NCBI GenBank assembly: GCA_039024315.1
Contig: JBCCQN010000035.1
Span: 1 to 50,558 of the forward strand
Source of the DNA: JBCAWW01 sp039024315
Lineage (GTDB): Bacteria > Bacteroidota > Bacteroidia > J057
Direction of reading: 5' to 3'
Length of the DNA stretch: 50,558 nucleotides
The stretch's first letter is position 1. Every line of letters begins with the position of its first letter. The notes under the pieces are model-generated. The model was not told the DNA's origin. It ran no database searches and saw nothing but the letters and a program-made list of their open reading frames with translations. A program made the position numbers and the translations under genes. Positions 1 to 8,458 of the stretch are shown piece after piece.

Positions 1-897
1 CCAGTTTATGTGCGGGACTATACCGATTTTTATTCTAGTGTGGAGCATGCCACCAATGTCGGTACTATGTTTCGTGGCGCCGAAAACGCCCTCATGCCCA
101 ACTGGAAGCATTTGCCAGTAGGTTATCACGGACGAGCTTCCTCCGTCATCGTCAGTGGTACTGACATCCATCGCCCCAAAGGCCAATACAAACCTGCTGA
201 TGCTAGCCTACCACAATTTGGCCCTACTCGTCTCTTGGATTTTGAATTGGAGATGGCTTATGTGATCGGTATGGCGACCGAGTTGGGGGATAGTTTGGAT
301 ACCGCTAGCGCGGAACGCCACGTCTTTGGACTGATGCTCTTCAATGATTGGTCTGCGCGGGATATCCAAGGCTGGGAATACGTTCCATTAGGTCCCTTTT
401 TAGGCAAAAGCTTTGCCTCTTCTGTTTCGCCTTGGATCGTGACCTTGGATGCATTAGAACCGTTCCGCGTAGCGGGCCCTGTACAAGATCCTCCCGTACT
501 GCCTTATCTCCAATACGAAGGTAATCGCAACCTCGACATCGAACTAGAAGTCTGGATTGAAGCAGACAAGGGTGTCCAACAGCGTGTCTGCCAGTCCAAC
601 CACAAATACCTATACTGGAATATCGCCCAGCAAGTGGCTCATCATACCGTCAACGGTTGTAACCTAAATATCGGGGATATGATGGCCTCGGGCACCATCA
701 GTGGTCCCGACAAAGGTAGCTTTGGCTCCATGCTTGAAATCACTTGGCGTGGCGCAAACCCCGTGTCCATGCCTGATGGCAGTGAACGCAAATTTATCCA
801 AGATGGCGACGCTGTCGTGATGAAAGGTTGGGCCAGTAAAAATGGCGTGAGAGTGGGCTTTGGCGAAGTGAGAAGTAAGGTGTTGCCTGCGAAATAA
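1..897 (+). CDS. fahA: fumarylacetoacetase, C-terminal part (cut by window edge)
   Basis: Hydrolyses fumarylacetoacetate to fumarate and acetoacetate, the last step of tyrosine/homogentisate breakdown, in the cytoplasm. The frame is open from base 1, so the N-terminal part lies outside; the GTG at base 10 is an internal Val and not a start. Family hallmarks are clear: a DYTDFYSS..HATNVG stretch, the metal-binding LDFELEMA segment, the NDWSARDIQGWEYVPLGPF block and the LGKSF lysine motif, followed by the usual beta-rich C-terminus ending FGEVRSKVLPAK. About 298 residues are visible of the roughly 420 usual for the family, so about a quarter to a third is missing. No other tyrosine-degradation gene is visible downstream; a roughly 200-bp repeat-containing gap and the oppositely oriented GH5 gene follow. 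Confidence 0.96.
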   Translation, partial: PVYVRDYTDFYSSVEHATNVGTMFRGAENALMPNWKHLPVGYHGRASSVIVSGTDIHRPKGQYKPADASLPQFGPTRLLDFELEMAYVIGMATELGDSLDTASAERHVFGLMLFNDWSARDIQGWEYVPLGPFLGKSFASSVSPWIVTLDALEPFRVAGPVQDPPVLPYLQYEGNRNLDIELEVWIEADKGVQQRVCQSNHKYLYWNIAQQVAHHTVNGCNLNIGDMMASGTISGPDKGSFGSMLEITWRGANPVSMPDGSERKFIQDGDAVVMKGWASKNGVRVGFGEVRSKVLPAK

Positions 898-980
898 TTT
901 TATCTGTCGGGAGGGCCAATATGTCGTACCTAACTTATGTCAAAAGTACGAATTGGATTTTTAGTACTTAGACAATAGTA

Positions 981-1103
981 TTAAGTAGTAAGACGATAGT
1001 ATTCAGTATTAAGACTTTGAAAAAACGACCTAAATGGGATAAAGAAGCGATTATTCTTCGTACTAGATACTCCCGATAGCTATCGGGATACTCTGTACTC
1101 AAT
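981..1103. repeat. copy A of a ~115-bp dispersed repeat (inverted copy at 7361-7482)
   Basis: The reverse complement of 7361-7482 aligns to this stretch with roughly 90% identity by eye. Landmarks in order are AAGTAGTAAGAC, ATAGTATTCAGTAT, ACGACCT, CGATTATTCTTCGTACTAGA and the palindrome TCCCGATAGCTATCGGGA (1071-1088). It fills most of the gap between the convergent fah and GH5 genes. No coding potential or transposase is seen; it behaves like a non-autonomous element. A related AGTACTTAGACAATAGTATT stretch lies just upstream at 963-982. Confidence 0.8.
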
Positions 1104-2085
1104 AAGACTGCATTTTCTCTTTAAAAAACTTCCCGTGCCGAGTCAGTGTATAGTCCCAATCCGAAAACAAAGGCGGGGCCCAGCGGGCGTCAAAAACCCA
1201 AACTAGATAAGAAATATCGCGCTCGTCGCAATAGTTGGTGATGGCCTCGCCATAGGATTCATCACTGATGACGGGGACGTGGGCACCTTTTTCTTCTTCG
1301 CCGGCGAAGCCAATCTCGGTGAGGATCAAAGGATATTTTTCCTTGATAAAACCCCAATCAGAGGTCCATTGATCCAGCCAAGGTTTGGGGCGTTTTTGCG
1401 GATAGGGGTGGCTGACATAGGCAATCCCTTCGGCTGCGATGGGGCGTTCCCTGACAGGGCGTAGGTCATAAGCCCAATTAAAACCCGCGACCAAGGGGAT
1501 GCCTTTACCTCCGTTGGCGCGGACAATCTCGATGATCTCTTCCATGAGCGTAGCCCATTGCTTCCAACTACAGCGCCCCAATTGACCACCTTGCACCGTG
1601 GGTTCATTGAATAATTCATAAAATGCTACCGTGGGATTATCTCCATAGCGCTTGGCAACGCTACGCCAAAACTCAAAGGTCTGTTTGGTATCCGTCTCGT
1701 ATATCTCATGCTGGTAGAGTTGGGAGCGCAGATTGCCGATGCTGTGCCAATCAATGATGACGTACATGCCGTATTGCTCTGCCCATTGAATACCCTGATC
1801 AAGCAGCTCAAAGTAGGCGGATTCGCCGCGTTCCGCGAAGCGGGAAGGATGCACTGGAAAGCGCACGAGATTGGCTCCCCAACTACTCATTTCCTTGAAG
1901 TAGGCCTCGTTCCAGTGGCCTTTCTCTTCGAGATTATCGGGATCCGAAGTGTTGAGACCACGAAAAACGAGGGTGTCGCCAGCAGCGTTGACAAATTGGT
2001 TACCGCTGACAGAGATACGATCGAGAGGGACGGCGATGAGAGTTTGAGCAAGGAAGCAGCTAATAGCAAAGAATAAACTTCTCAT
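1099..2085 (-). CDS. secreted glycoside hydrolase family 5 (cellulase-like)
   Basis: A 328-residue exported GH5-type endoglucanase or mannanase with a retaining mechanism. The start was set at 2085 because the protein then begins with a signal peptide (MRSLFFAISCFLAQTLIA); a longer frame to 2148 would run into murF-alr. Visible motifs are FRGLNTSDP near residue 42, VRFPVHPSRF near 74-83, DWH at 112-114, the acid/base Glu161 in LFNEP and the nucleophile Glu257 in LILTEIGFAG. It lacks a dockerin, a carbohydrate-binding module and a T9SS domain, so it is probably periplasmic or released. It starts 5 bp after the murF-alr stop, so the two genes are probably co-transcribed. Substrate cannot be told from sequence alone. 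Confidence 0.9.
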   Translation of the reverse strand: MRSLFFAISCFLAQTLIAVPLDRISVSGNQFVNAAGDTLVFRGLNTSDPDNLEEKGHWNEAYFKEMSSWGANLVRFPVHPSRFAERGESAYFELLDQGIQWAEQYGMYVIIDWHSIGNLRSQLYQHEIYETDTKQTFEFWRSVAKRYGDNPTVAFYELFNEPTVQGGQLGRCSWKQWATLMEEIIEIVRANGGKGIPLVAGFNWAYDLRPVRERPIAAEGIAYVSHPYPQKRPKPWLDQWTSDWGFIKEKYPLILTEIGFAGEEEKGAHVPVISDESYGEAITNYCDERDISYLVWVFDARWAPPLFSDWDYTLTRHGKFFKEKMQSY

Positions 2086-2089
2086 GCCA

Positions 2090-4474
2090 TTAATGTATAA
2101 AAACTCTCCTAACTCTGGGACTGATTCGCACCAAAATTTCGTAGGCAATGGTTCCAGCGGCTTCTGCTAGCTCTTGGACAGAGATATGAGCTTCTCCTTG
2201 TTTGCCAAAACAGACTACCTCATCCCCCGCTTTTACCCCAGGGACATCCGTTACATCCAGCATGATCATATCCATACAGACCCGCCCAAAAATCGGTACC
2301 CGCTGGCCGCCAACCAGGAAACGTGCTTTGCCATTGGAAACCGCCCTAGGAATCCCATCTGCATAGCCAATCGGAATGGTCGCAATCAAACTTTCGCGCT
2401 CCGTGAGTTGTGATCGCCCGTAGCCAATGCTCGCTCCTTTGGCCCAGCTTTTGACTTGTGTAATGCGCGTGCGAAGACTACCGATTTCCGCCAATCCCTC
2501 CACTGCTGTCTCTAATGGACTGAGGCCGTATAAACCTATGCCCATGCGGACCATATCAAAGGCATAATCCGGAAAGCGAAGAATGCCTGCCGTATTGAGG
2601 ATGTGGCGAAAAGAATGAAGCCCTAATTCCTTTTGCAATATTTGATACAGGCCACTGAAGCGCTGCACCTGAAAATGATTGAATTCGTCTTCCTCAGGCA
2701 TATCAGCCGCAGCAAAATGACTTAGCACGGAAATGATGTTTAGATCCGGATGTTGTGCGATAACATTGATTAAGTCAGGTAAATCCTCCTTTCGGAAGCC
2801 TAGACGGCCCATACCCGTTTCTAGTTTAAGGTGGATGCGGTATTCTTGTTGACCAGCCAGTCGGGCGGCACGAATATATCTTTTGAGAAAATCGAGATTG
2901 GAGACTTCAGGTTCGAGTTCAAAACGGATCAAGCTATCGAGGCTAGAAAGATCGGGGTTCATGACCATAATCGGCAAGCGGATGCCTGCTTTGCGCAACT
3001 CAATCCCCTCAGAGGCAAAAGCAACGCCAAGGTAGGTAGCCCCTTCACGTTCGAGCACTTTGGCGATCTCCCAAGTGCCTCCACCATAGGAAGCCGCTTT
3101 GACCATGCACATACTCTTGGTGTCATCGGCCAAAAGTGATTTGAGATACCTGAAATTATGAGCCAAAGCTTGCAAATCAATCTCCAGCCAAGAAGCATTA
3201 CGCTTAGGATTGAGAAAGGGAATCAGTCGTTCTAACTCAAAGCGACGGGCTCCCGTCAGCAAGACCGTACTGTCGCGGAAGTCCTCATAATCCACCGATC
3301 GTAGGAGCTGATCGGTATCACCAAAGTGTCTGACTTGCCCAAGCTGGCCAAAAACTGGACCAAGACTGATGACATTTTCTTTGCCTACAAGCGTGATTGC
3401 CTCCTCCAACAAGCTTTTTTGGATGCTGTTCTGATTGGTACCAAGATGGGGTATATCCGAGATTACAACCATTTGCCTAGGCTGTGCCTGAATCTGCGAG
3501 AGAAATTGCAGCGCGTTGCGGACCGAATCCGGATCAGCATTGTAGCTATCGTTGAGGATGGTGATCTCTGGATTGTCGGTGATGGTTTCCTGCCGCATTT
3601 CGACGGCTTGCAGGAGAGGCAATCGTTCTTGTATCTCGCTGCGCGGAACGCCCATCTCCTGAGCTGCTAAGATGGCCAAGCGAGCATTTTCTAGATCAGC
3701 TTGACTCTGAAAAGGGAGGGGCAGAGCAGCGATTACGGCATCCACTTTTTTGAGGGGGAGGCGCTCTTCGCGAACGATTTTTTCTACCCAAGGCTGTTCG
3801 TTACCCATGAGTAGGCTTTGTACTTCATGAAACAGCTGCAACTTTTCTTTGAGCTTAGCCTCTCTGCTAGGAAAGCCCTCGTCATGGGCTGGACCCATAT
3901 GGGTGAGAATGCCAAGCGTCGGCTGAATCAGTTCTTGTAAAACGGCCATTTCACCCGGCTCTGAGATGCCTGCCTCGATAATGGCGAGGTCAGCCAGTGG
4001 ATGCATTTTTAGCAAAGAAAGCGGTACCCCAAGCTGAGAATTGTAGCTCATGGGGCTTTTGACGATCTGAAAATTTAGCTCCAAGAGAGTAGCTAGCCAT
4101 TCCTTAACGATAGTTTTACCGTTGGAGCCGGTGATGGCAATGACCGGATAGTTAAATCTTTGCCGGTGGCAAAAGGCCCATTTTTGCAACGCATCGAGGG
4201 TATCCGGTACGAGGATGTAATTGACATCGACTAGTTCAAGCTTGCGGTCAACGATAAAATTACGGACACCTTTTTCATAGGCTTCTTGGACGAAGTCATG
4301 GCCGTCGCGATGGTCGGTTTTGAGAGCAAGAAATACAGTTTCGGCACCATGGCTGATGTTGCGGGTATCGAAGGCTAGGTGACGAATCGTTCCGGGACGG
4401 AACTCACCCTGAAACAAATCTAAAGCTTGCATCAAAGGCGCAATCTCAGAAAGATGATAGGGAAGTCCTAGCAT
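2090..4474 (-). CDS. bifunctional MurF (UDP-MurNAc-tripeptide:D-Ala-D-Ala ligase) / alanine racemase
   Basis: A 794-residue fusion of two cell-wall enzymes, an arrangement known from Bacteroidota. Residues about 1-425 form a Mur ligase with the ATP-binding loop GSNGKT (116-121), an IIEAG motif near 165-169 and NDSYNADPDS near 308-317. Residues about 426-794 are a PLP-dependent alanine racemase: the Schiff-base lysine is Lys459 in MVKAASYGGG and the partner tyrosine is Tyr685 in SIGYGRSQL, with the usual GRVCMDM motif near the end. Fusing the D-Ala supplier to the D-Ala-D-Ala adding enzyme suggests substrate hand-over, which is inference. The GH5 gene follows with 5 bp between. Upstream lies a GC-rich inverted repeat (4501-4585). 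Confidence 0.95.
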   Translation of the reverse strand: MLGLPYHLSEIAPLMQALDLFQGEFRPGTIRHLAFDTRNISHGAETVFLALKTDHRDGHDFVQEAYEKGVRNFIVDRKLELVDVNYILVPDTLDALQKWAFCHRQRFNYPVIAITGSNGKTIVKEWLATLLELNFQIVKSPMSYNSQLGVPLSLLKMHPLADLAIIEAGISEPGEMAVLQELIQPTLGILTHMGPAHDEGFPSREAKLKEKLQLFHEVQSLLMGNEQPWVEKIVREERLPLKKVDAVIAALPLPFQSQADLENARLAILAAQEMGVPRSEIQERLPLLQAVEMRQETITDNPEITILNDSYNADPDSVRNALQFLSQIQAQPRQMVVISDIPHLGTNQNSIQKSLLEEAITLVGKENVISLGPVFGQLGQVRHFGDTDQLLRSVDYEDFRDSTVLLTGARRFELERLIPFLNPKRNASWLEIDLQALAHNFRYLKSLLADDTKSMCMVKAASYGGGTWEIAKVLEREGATYLGVAFASEGIELRKAGIRLPIMVMNPDLSSLDSLIRFELEPEVSNLDFLKRYIRAARLAGQQEYRIHLKLETGMGRLGFRKEDLPDLINVIAQHPDLNIISVLSHFAAADMPEEDEFNHFQVQRFSGLYQILQKELGLHSFRHILNTAGILRFPDYAFDMVRMGIGLYGLSPLETAVEGLAEIGSLRTRITQVKSWAKGASIGYGRSQLTERESLIATIPIGYADGIPRAVSNGKARFLVGGQRVPIFGRVCMDMIMLDVTDVPGVKAGDEVVCFGKQGEAHISVQELAEAAGTIAYEILVRISPRVRRVFIH

Positions 4475-4500
4475 AAGGGGGCGGTTTTGATGAGGGCTTT

Positions 4501-4586
4501 TTCCTCCCCCTTATCCCCTCCCAAGGGGGATAAAAGCTGCGGTTTGTAAAGCCTGTCCCCTTTGGGGAGGAGAAGGGGGAGGACGA
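4501..4586. repeat. pyrimidine/purine-rich imperfect inverted repeat
   Basis: Arms of about 24 nt (TCCTCCCCCTTATCCCCTCC... and its approximate complement near 4561-4585) flank a 36-nt spacer containing GCGGTTTGTAAAGCC. A related TCCTCCCCCTTAATCCCCCT arm with GTTTTACAAACC occurs at 37186-37240. It lies between the start of murF-alr and the stop of the next gene, so it could act as a terminator-like structure for readthrough or be a MITE remnant. There is no T-tract. Confidence 0.6.
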
Positions 4587-4611
4587 GATCTTTATGCATG
4601 TTGCTGATTGC

Positions 4612-5175
4612 CTAGAAATGGTAGTTCAAGCCAATTTTAGGGAGGAAATTGAGTTCAAGTCGAGCCCCCAGCGGGATAAAACGCGAGAAATAACGGCGGA
4701 TACCGATACTGAGGTCCGCGCTAAATTTTTCAGAGGGTCGTAAGGCGTAGCCTCCGATAAGATCAATATAAGTAAGTGGATTAGCACTGCGGCTACCATC
4801 TTCTCGATAGACATGAAAGCCTCCGACATTAGATTGGACGAAGAAGCTACTGCGCTCGGGAGCCAGATACCAGCGCGCAAAGAGGTCAAGGCCACGGGTA
4901 TTGGCGCGTTCGGTGGTACCGGCAATATTATCAGTGGCGAAGATAAACTGAAAATTGAGTTCGGTACCGACCACTAGACTAGTGAGTGGAAAGTAACCGA
5001 TACGGACACTAGAATTGACATTGTATTGAAAAAAGCCATCAGAGATGGGCACCCAACCAGCCCCTAGATTGGAAAGGCCAATCATGCGTTCACCGGCGAG
5101 ATAGAAGCGTTGCCCGAAGGCCGAAAAACTAAGAGTCGCAAATAAAATGAGGAGGCCTAATTTTCGCATAATCAA
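4612..5175 (-). CDS. small outer-membrane beta-barrel protein, paralogue 1
   Basis: A 187-residue exported protein with a signal peptide (MRKLGLLILFATLSFSAFGQ; the Met at 5169 could also be the start), followed by alternating amphipathic beta-strands and a terminal aromatic residue (GLNYHF), as in small outer-membrane barrels. It shares with the other paralogues of this window a GE-x-M motif just after the signal (AGERMIGLSN) and a strand resembling GLDLFARWYL. It is the most divergent member of the 4.6-8.4 kb group. No catalytic residue is apparent. Function is unknown; a structural, porin-like or sensor role is possible. Confidence 0.75.
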   Translation of the reverse strand: MIMRKLGLLILFATLSFSAFGQRFYLAGERMIGLSNLGAGWVPISDGFFQYNVNSSVRIGYFPLTSLVVGTELNFQFIFATDNIAGTTERANTRGLDLFARWYLAPERSSFFVQSNVGGFHVYREDGSRSANPLTYIDLIGGYALRPSEKFSADLSIGIRRYFSRFIPLGARLELNFLPKIGLNYHF

Positions 5176-5216
5176 TCAATTTTGAGTAAGGAAAGATAAG
5201 CAATTTGGGTTCTAAA

Positions 5217-5627
5217 CTAAAGGTGGAAATTAATGCTCGCGCTGCTTTGGACATTATAAATCGGCCCTAAGGGATCAGGCGTCAAGGGACTAAAGAGTGG
5301 AGACCAGCTCACGCTGGGTTGAAGGCCAATATCTATACTCCATCTTTGAGCAAATCGCCAGGACAAAAATAATCCGATATGAGCACTTAGGTCTTGGCTT
5401 TCGCTGACAAAAGTATCATTAGTTGTAAAGGATCGAAGGCTATGGCGGCTGGCTTTAAGCCGTGGCTCTACATAAAGGCTGAGGTTGTGGGCCCCTCGCT
5501 TCCATCCTAGAAAATAGTATCTACCAAATAACTGTAGCCCTAGCACTCTGATTGTATTGTTGACTGGGCGAGCACTGAAGGAAGTCGAACGATGAAGAAA
5601 AAAGCCTCGCTGAACCATGTAGCTCAA
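5217..5627 (-). pseudogene. truncated outer-membrane beta-barrel paralogue
   Basis: A 136-residue frame whose residues from about 29 onward (RVLGLQLFGRYYF...) match the second half of the neighbour at 5668-6264 (GIQLFGRYYF...), including a C-terminus SINFHL versus SINLYL. The first half of the family (signal peptide, GE-x-M motif, early strands) is missing. The DNA for its first ~20 residues and the bases just upstream (5590-5670) resemble the intergenic stretch 6296-6376, suggesting that repeat-derived sequence replaced the 5' part. Without a signal peptide the product could not reach the outer membrane, so it is called a remnant. Confidence 0.65.
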
Positions 5628-5670
5628 TTTCTCTAGGTCTTAATCCTGAATACTATTGTCTAGTTACTTA
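5590..5670. repeat. intergenic repeat copy (partner 6296-6376)
   Basis: Shares AACCA.GTAGC followed by TCTTAATCCTGAATACTATT GTCTA and a TTACTTA-like end with 6296-6376, both in the same orientation and both upstream of a barrel-family frame. The AATACTATTGTCT core also occurs in the two ~115-bp repeat copies. It overlaps the start of the truncated paralogue. Confidence 0.6.
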
Positions 5671-6264
5671 AAGGTAAAGGTTTATACTGATGCTGGGAGG
5701 CACACTTAAGCCAAGCTCATTTACTACCTCTTGCCCAGGATCTTTTTGATTGCTGAAGGCAATTTGGGTTTGGATTCCTAGGTCTACGCTAATACGTTTA
5801 TTGGGACGCCAAGCGCAAAATATGCCCATGCCAGCATTTAGATAATTACGGGTATTGATGAAGTTTCCGGCCAAAGGTTGGGACTGAGTCAATCTGCGTA
5901 TGCCTTCGATCCGTGGTTCTGCATAGAAAATAAACTGCTTTTTCTTTCCTCTGCGTGCGAAATAATATCTGCCAAAAAGCTGTATCCCCCAAGAATAAGC
6001 ATCATTATTGTTCCCCGCTATGCGATTGTAATAGTAGCTGCCACCAGCTCCGATGAGGTAGTTGTCTTTGATAAAGTAGCCTAGGTCTAAGTTACTACCA
6101 TAGGTGGTTACATAATCACTCCCCCAATCCAAAAAACCGATGGTAGGATTACGGAGACTGATGAGGACTTCGCCTTTTGAGAAGGGATCGTTTTCTTGGG
6201 CCTTAAGATTGAGGATTAAGCAACATAAGGCCAGACAGATGATAATTGGTTTCATGGTTCTCAT
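5668..6264 (-). CDS. small outer-membrane beta-barrel protein, paralogue 2
   Basis: A 198-residue exported protein. The signal peptide MKPIIICLALCCLILNLKAQ begins at the Met encoded at 6255, which is as good a start as 6264. Then come KGEVLISLRNP, the family's GE-x-[ML] motif, alternating beta-strands, GIQLFGRYYF in the middle, and the end SINLYL with a terminal aliphatic/aromatic pattern. It is most similar to the truncated copy at 5217-5627 and to the proteins at 6755 and 7821. The preceding 490-bp gap makes it the first gene of its own unit. No function can be assigned beyond the outer-membrane location. Confidence 0.78.
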   Translation of the reverse strand: MRTMKPIIICLALCCLILNLKAQENDPFSKGEVLISLRNPTIGFLDWGSDYVTTYGSNLDLGYFIKDNYLIGAGGSYYYNRIAGNNNDAYSWGIQLFGRYYFARRGKKKQFIFYAEPRIEGIRRLTQSQPLAGNFINTRNYLNAGMGIFCAWRPNKRISVDLGIQTQIAFSNQKDPGQEVVNELGLSVPPSISINLYL

Positions 6265-6754
6265 TAGGTATCAGTTATAGAGTAAAAAGCATTCAGTCCA
6301 AAAAATGGCCTTAACGAACCAAGTAGCCCGGTTTTCGTGGCTCTTAATCCTGAATACTATTGTCTAAATGCTTAGATCAGTTTTCCCAATAGAGATCACA
6401 TTGGCATCATAGCTAGGGGACTTTTATTCGCAAAAAGTTTGGAATTAACTCCCCTTGATTAGAATAAGCGTTCCGCGCTCCCGCATCCCGACCATCGGGA
6501 TCTGGAGGAAAACGCCTAAGGAAGCGCTTCACTTGAGGCCTATACGATAACGATCAGGAGTAGAAAATGTGGTCAAGACCTTGCCTTCCGTTCAAGGAGG
6601 CTATCTTCTTAGAACCAAATACTTTCTACTTCTCTACAAAATAACTTAAGATGGTGGGTGTGAACGCAATATAGGAAAAGTACTCCTCTTATCAGGGCCG
6701 AAAACAGGTAAAAAGAGATGCACTATCAGATCAAGAATGTAAGTATAGAACTAT
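6265..6754. other. 490-bp intergenic region with repeat fragments, no gene seen
   Basis: No credible coding frame. It holds the repeat copy 6296-6376, a right-end-like AATAAGCGTTCCGCG motif near 6464-6478, and a small hairpin ATCCCGA-cca-TCGGGAT at 6485-6501 related to the TCCCGATAGCTATCGGGA palindromes. The remainder (about 6505-6740) shows nothing I recognise. It must contain the promoter of the gene at 5668-6264 and any terminator of the gene at 6755-7345. Confidence 0.6.
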
Positions 6755-7345
6755 CTATTCACTCTTTTTTCTCCAATGAAAATTAAAGCCAAGGGAAGCA
6801 TTCCACGCATCTCCCCAAGCTTTGGGTGGCTCAGCCCAATCAATGTAGTTTGAGGGTTTATTTGACCTTCTATAAACCACAAAATCAACACTCAGAGCAG
6901 AGAAAGGACGCCACACTGCTCCAAGACCGGCGTAAACATAGGGGCGACTAGGATATCGGAGCCTGATCTTATTGGACATCTCTTGATATCCTGCCCATAC
7001 TTCACCAAAGAAATTGAGACTAGTACTTTTGATAGAAATAGCAGGCGAATAGTAGCGAGAGGAAAGCTGAAACCCCAGCGCGTTTAAATTTGTGCCTGTC
7101 TGATATATACTTTGAAAGTAGGAACTCCCAATGCCGACTGACCAATTTTGCCGAATAAAGCGATGATAATCTAGCTCAAAGCCATATTGATAGCCAAGGC
7201 TAGGTCCACCTAGTTCTCTAATAGTAGAAAAATGGGGATTGCGTAGGCTGACCATATTTTCTCCTCTTTGAAATAGAGATGAATTTTGAGCCAAAGCAAG
7301 CGTGCAATTACCCAATAAGCCCAAGCAGATGAGTAGTTTTTTCAT
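6755..7345 (-). CDS. small outer-membrane beta-barrel protein, paralogue 3
   Basis: A 196-residue exported protein with signal peptide MKKLLICLGLLGNCTLALAQ, followed by RGENMVSLRNPHFS, the family's N-terminal motif, and YGFELDYHRFIRQNWSVGIGSSYF, nearly identical in layout to the 7821-8438 protein (YAFELDYHRFITNNWSIGIGGS). The mid motif is GFQLSSRYYS and the C-terminus is SLGFNFHW plus a short basic tail. It is clearly a recent duplicate of paralogue 4. Terminal aromatic residues and alternation of polar and non-polar residues indicate an outer-membrane barrel. Role unknown. Confidence 0.8.
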   Translation of the reverse strand: MKKLLICLGLLGNCTLALAQNSSLFQRGENMVSLRNPHFSTIRELGGPSLGYQYGFELDYHRFIRQNWSVGIGSSYFQSIYQTGTNLNALGFQLSSRYYSPAISIKSTSLNFFGEVWAGYQEMSNKIRLRYPSRPYVYAGLGAVWRPFSALSVDFVVYRRSNKPSNYIDWAEPPKAWGDAWNASLGFNFHWRKKSE

Positions 7346-7820
7346 GTTGGTTCAATTAAGTACAGAGTAGCAAGTATCCCGATAGCTATCGAGAGTATCT
7401 AGTACGAAGAATAATCGATTTTGTATCCCGTTGAGGTCGTTTTTCAAAATCTTCATACTGAATACTATTGTCTTACTACTTAGTAGTTTGGTTTAGAGAC
7501 GAAGGCTCTGGGCTCCTCGCTGCAAGGTGGTAATGAAATTACCCTCATGCGCGTCATGCCTAGGGTATTTTGGCTGGTTTTCTGCTTCGCAGAACGCTGA
7601 TTTTCAGCCCCGAAAGGCTTCAGTTCGAGTCTCCTACGACACCAGCCTCTATCGAGAAGGAAATGGGCTAGGTTTGGTATGCATGCAGCCCCCAAGGGAT
7701 GAGCGTTCCGCAAAGCGAGAAAAAACCTAAGCTCCACAAAAATGGCCTTAGAGGGGATCCTAGACAGGCAATAGTAAAACGCCTCTCTTTAGATGAAGCA
7801 AAGAGAGGCGTCAGAAATTT
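7346..7820. repeat. 475-bp intergenic repeat island
   Basis: Contains the inverted copy B (7361-7482) of the ~115-bp repeat at 981-1103. It also holds a bracketed unit from CTGCTTCGCAGAACG (about 7581-7595) to GAGCGTTCCGCAAAGCG (about 7699-7715), i.e. two inverted ends around a ~100-bp interior. Frames of 60-85 codons crossing it on both strands are repeat-derived and not credible genes. The terminator of paralogue 4 lies at its right end. The TTCGAGTC...CACCA string near 7625-7647 does not fold as a tRNA. Confidence 0.75.
7779..7811 (-). terminator. Rho-independent terminator of the 7821-8438 gene
   Basis: Perfect 12-bp stem ACGCCTCTCTTT / AAAGAGAGGCGT with a 9-nt loop, ending 9 bp past the stop of the minus-strand gene and followed on that strand by a short T-rich stretch (GTTTTACTAT). 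Confidence 0.85.
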
Positions 7821-8438
7821 TTATTGCCGAGCAGATTGTTTTAATCTCGGCCCAAAATGAAAGTTAAATCCAGCAGATGCATTCATTATATCGCTCTCAA
7901 AGATCAGATCTTTTGATTGGGGAGCTATTGTTCTTTGCCAGCCCTTATGAAAGGCAAAGTCGATACTCATAAAGCGGACGGGCCGCCATGCGATCCCTAA
8001 GCCTCCCAAAATGGAAGCTCGGTCATAGGAGAAGGAAGTCAAGTGAACACTGCTGGCATATCTATCCACGCCCGCCGAGGCTTCGCCAAAGAAGCTGAGA
8101 TAAGTAGATTTGATGGGAATGGAGGGAAAATAATAACGGGAGGAAAGCTGCATACCCAAAGTGCGGGCCCCCACATTAAGGATAGGCTGTGAATAGCTAG
8201 CTCGATCAAGGGATCCCCCAATCCCAATTGACCAATTGTTAGTGATAAATCGATGATAATCAAGCTCAAAGGCATAGCGAGCTCCGATGGTTTCTCCGCT
8301 GTTAGCTTCTCGTATTTGAGCGAAATAAGGATTACGAATACTGATCATATTCTCTCCTTTTTGGTAGGGGAGCAGATTTTGAGCACTGAGACTCAAGCCA
8401 AGGGCAAAGAGCCCAAAAGTGAGGATAAGCTTTTTCAT
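7821..8438 (-). CDS. small outer-membrane beta-barrel protein, paralogue 4
   Basis: A 205-residue exported barrel with signal peptide MKKLILTFGLFALGLSLSAQ, then KGENMISIRNPYFA, YAFELDYHRFITNNWSIGIGG, the mid motif GMQLSSRYYF and the end SAGFNFHF followed by a short charged tail. It is the closest relative of paralogue 3. It sits 20 bp downstream of the S41 peptidase gene on the same strand and ends at a strong terminator, so the two form an operon. A peptidase-barrel partnership at the envelope is possible but unproven. Confidence 0.82.
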   Translation of the reverse strand: MKKLILTFGLFALGLSLSAQNLLPYQKGENMISIRNPYFAQIREANSGETIGARYAFELDYHRFITNNWSIGIGGSLDRASYSQPILNVGARTLGMQLSSRYYFPSIPIKSTYLSFFGEASAGVDRYASSVHLTSFSYDRASILGGLGIAWRPVRFMSIDFAFHKGWQRTIAPQSKDLIFESDIMNASAGFNFHFGPRLKQSARQ

Positions 8439-8458
8439 TATGTTTAGAATAAAGGTTG

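Noticed and set aside
2086..2148. N-terminal extension of the GH5 protein
   Set aside because: It would overlap murF-alr and place 21 residues ahead of a good signal peptide.
7620..7650. tRNA-like string TTCGAGTC followed by CACCA
   Set aside because: The expected T-stem and acceptor stem do not pair and no D-arm or anticodon arm lies upstream; it is part of a repeat island.
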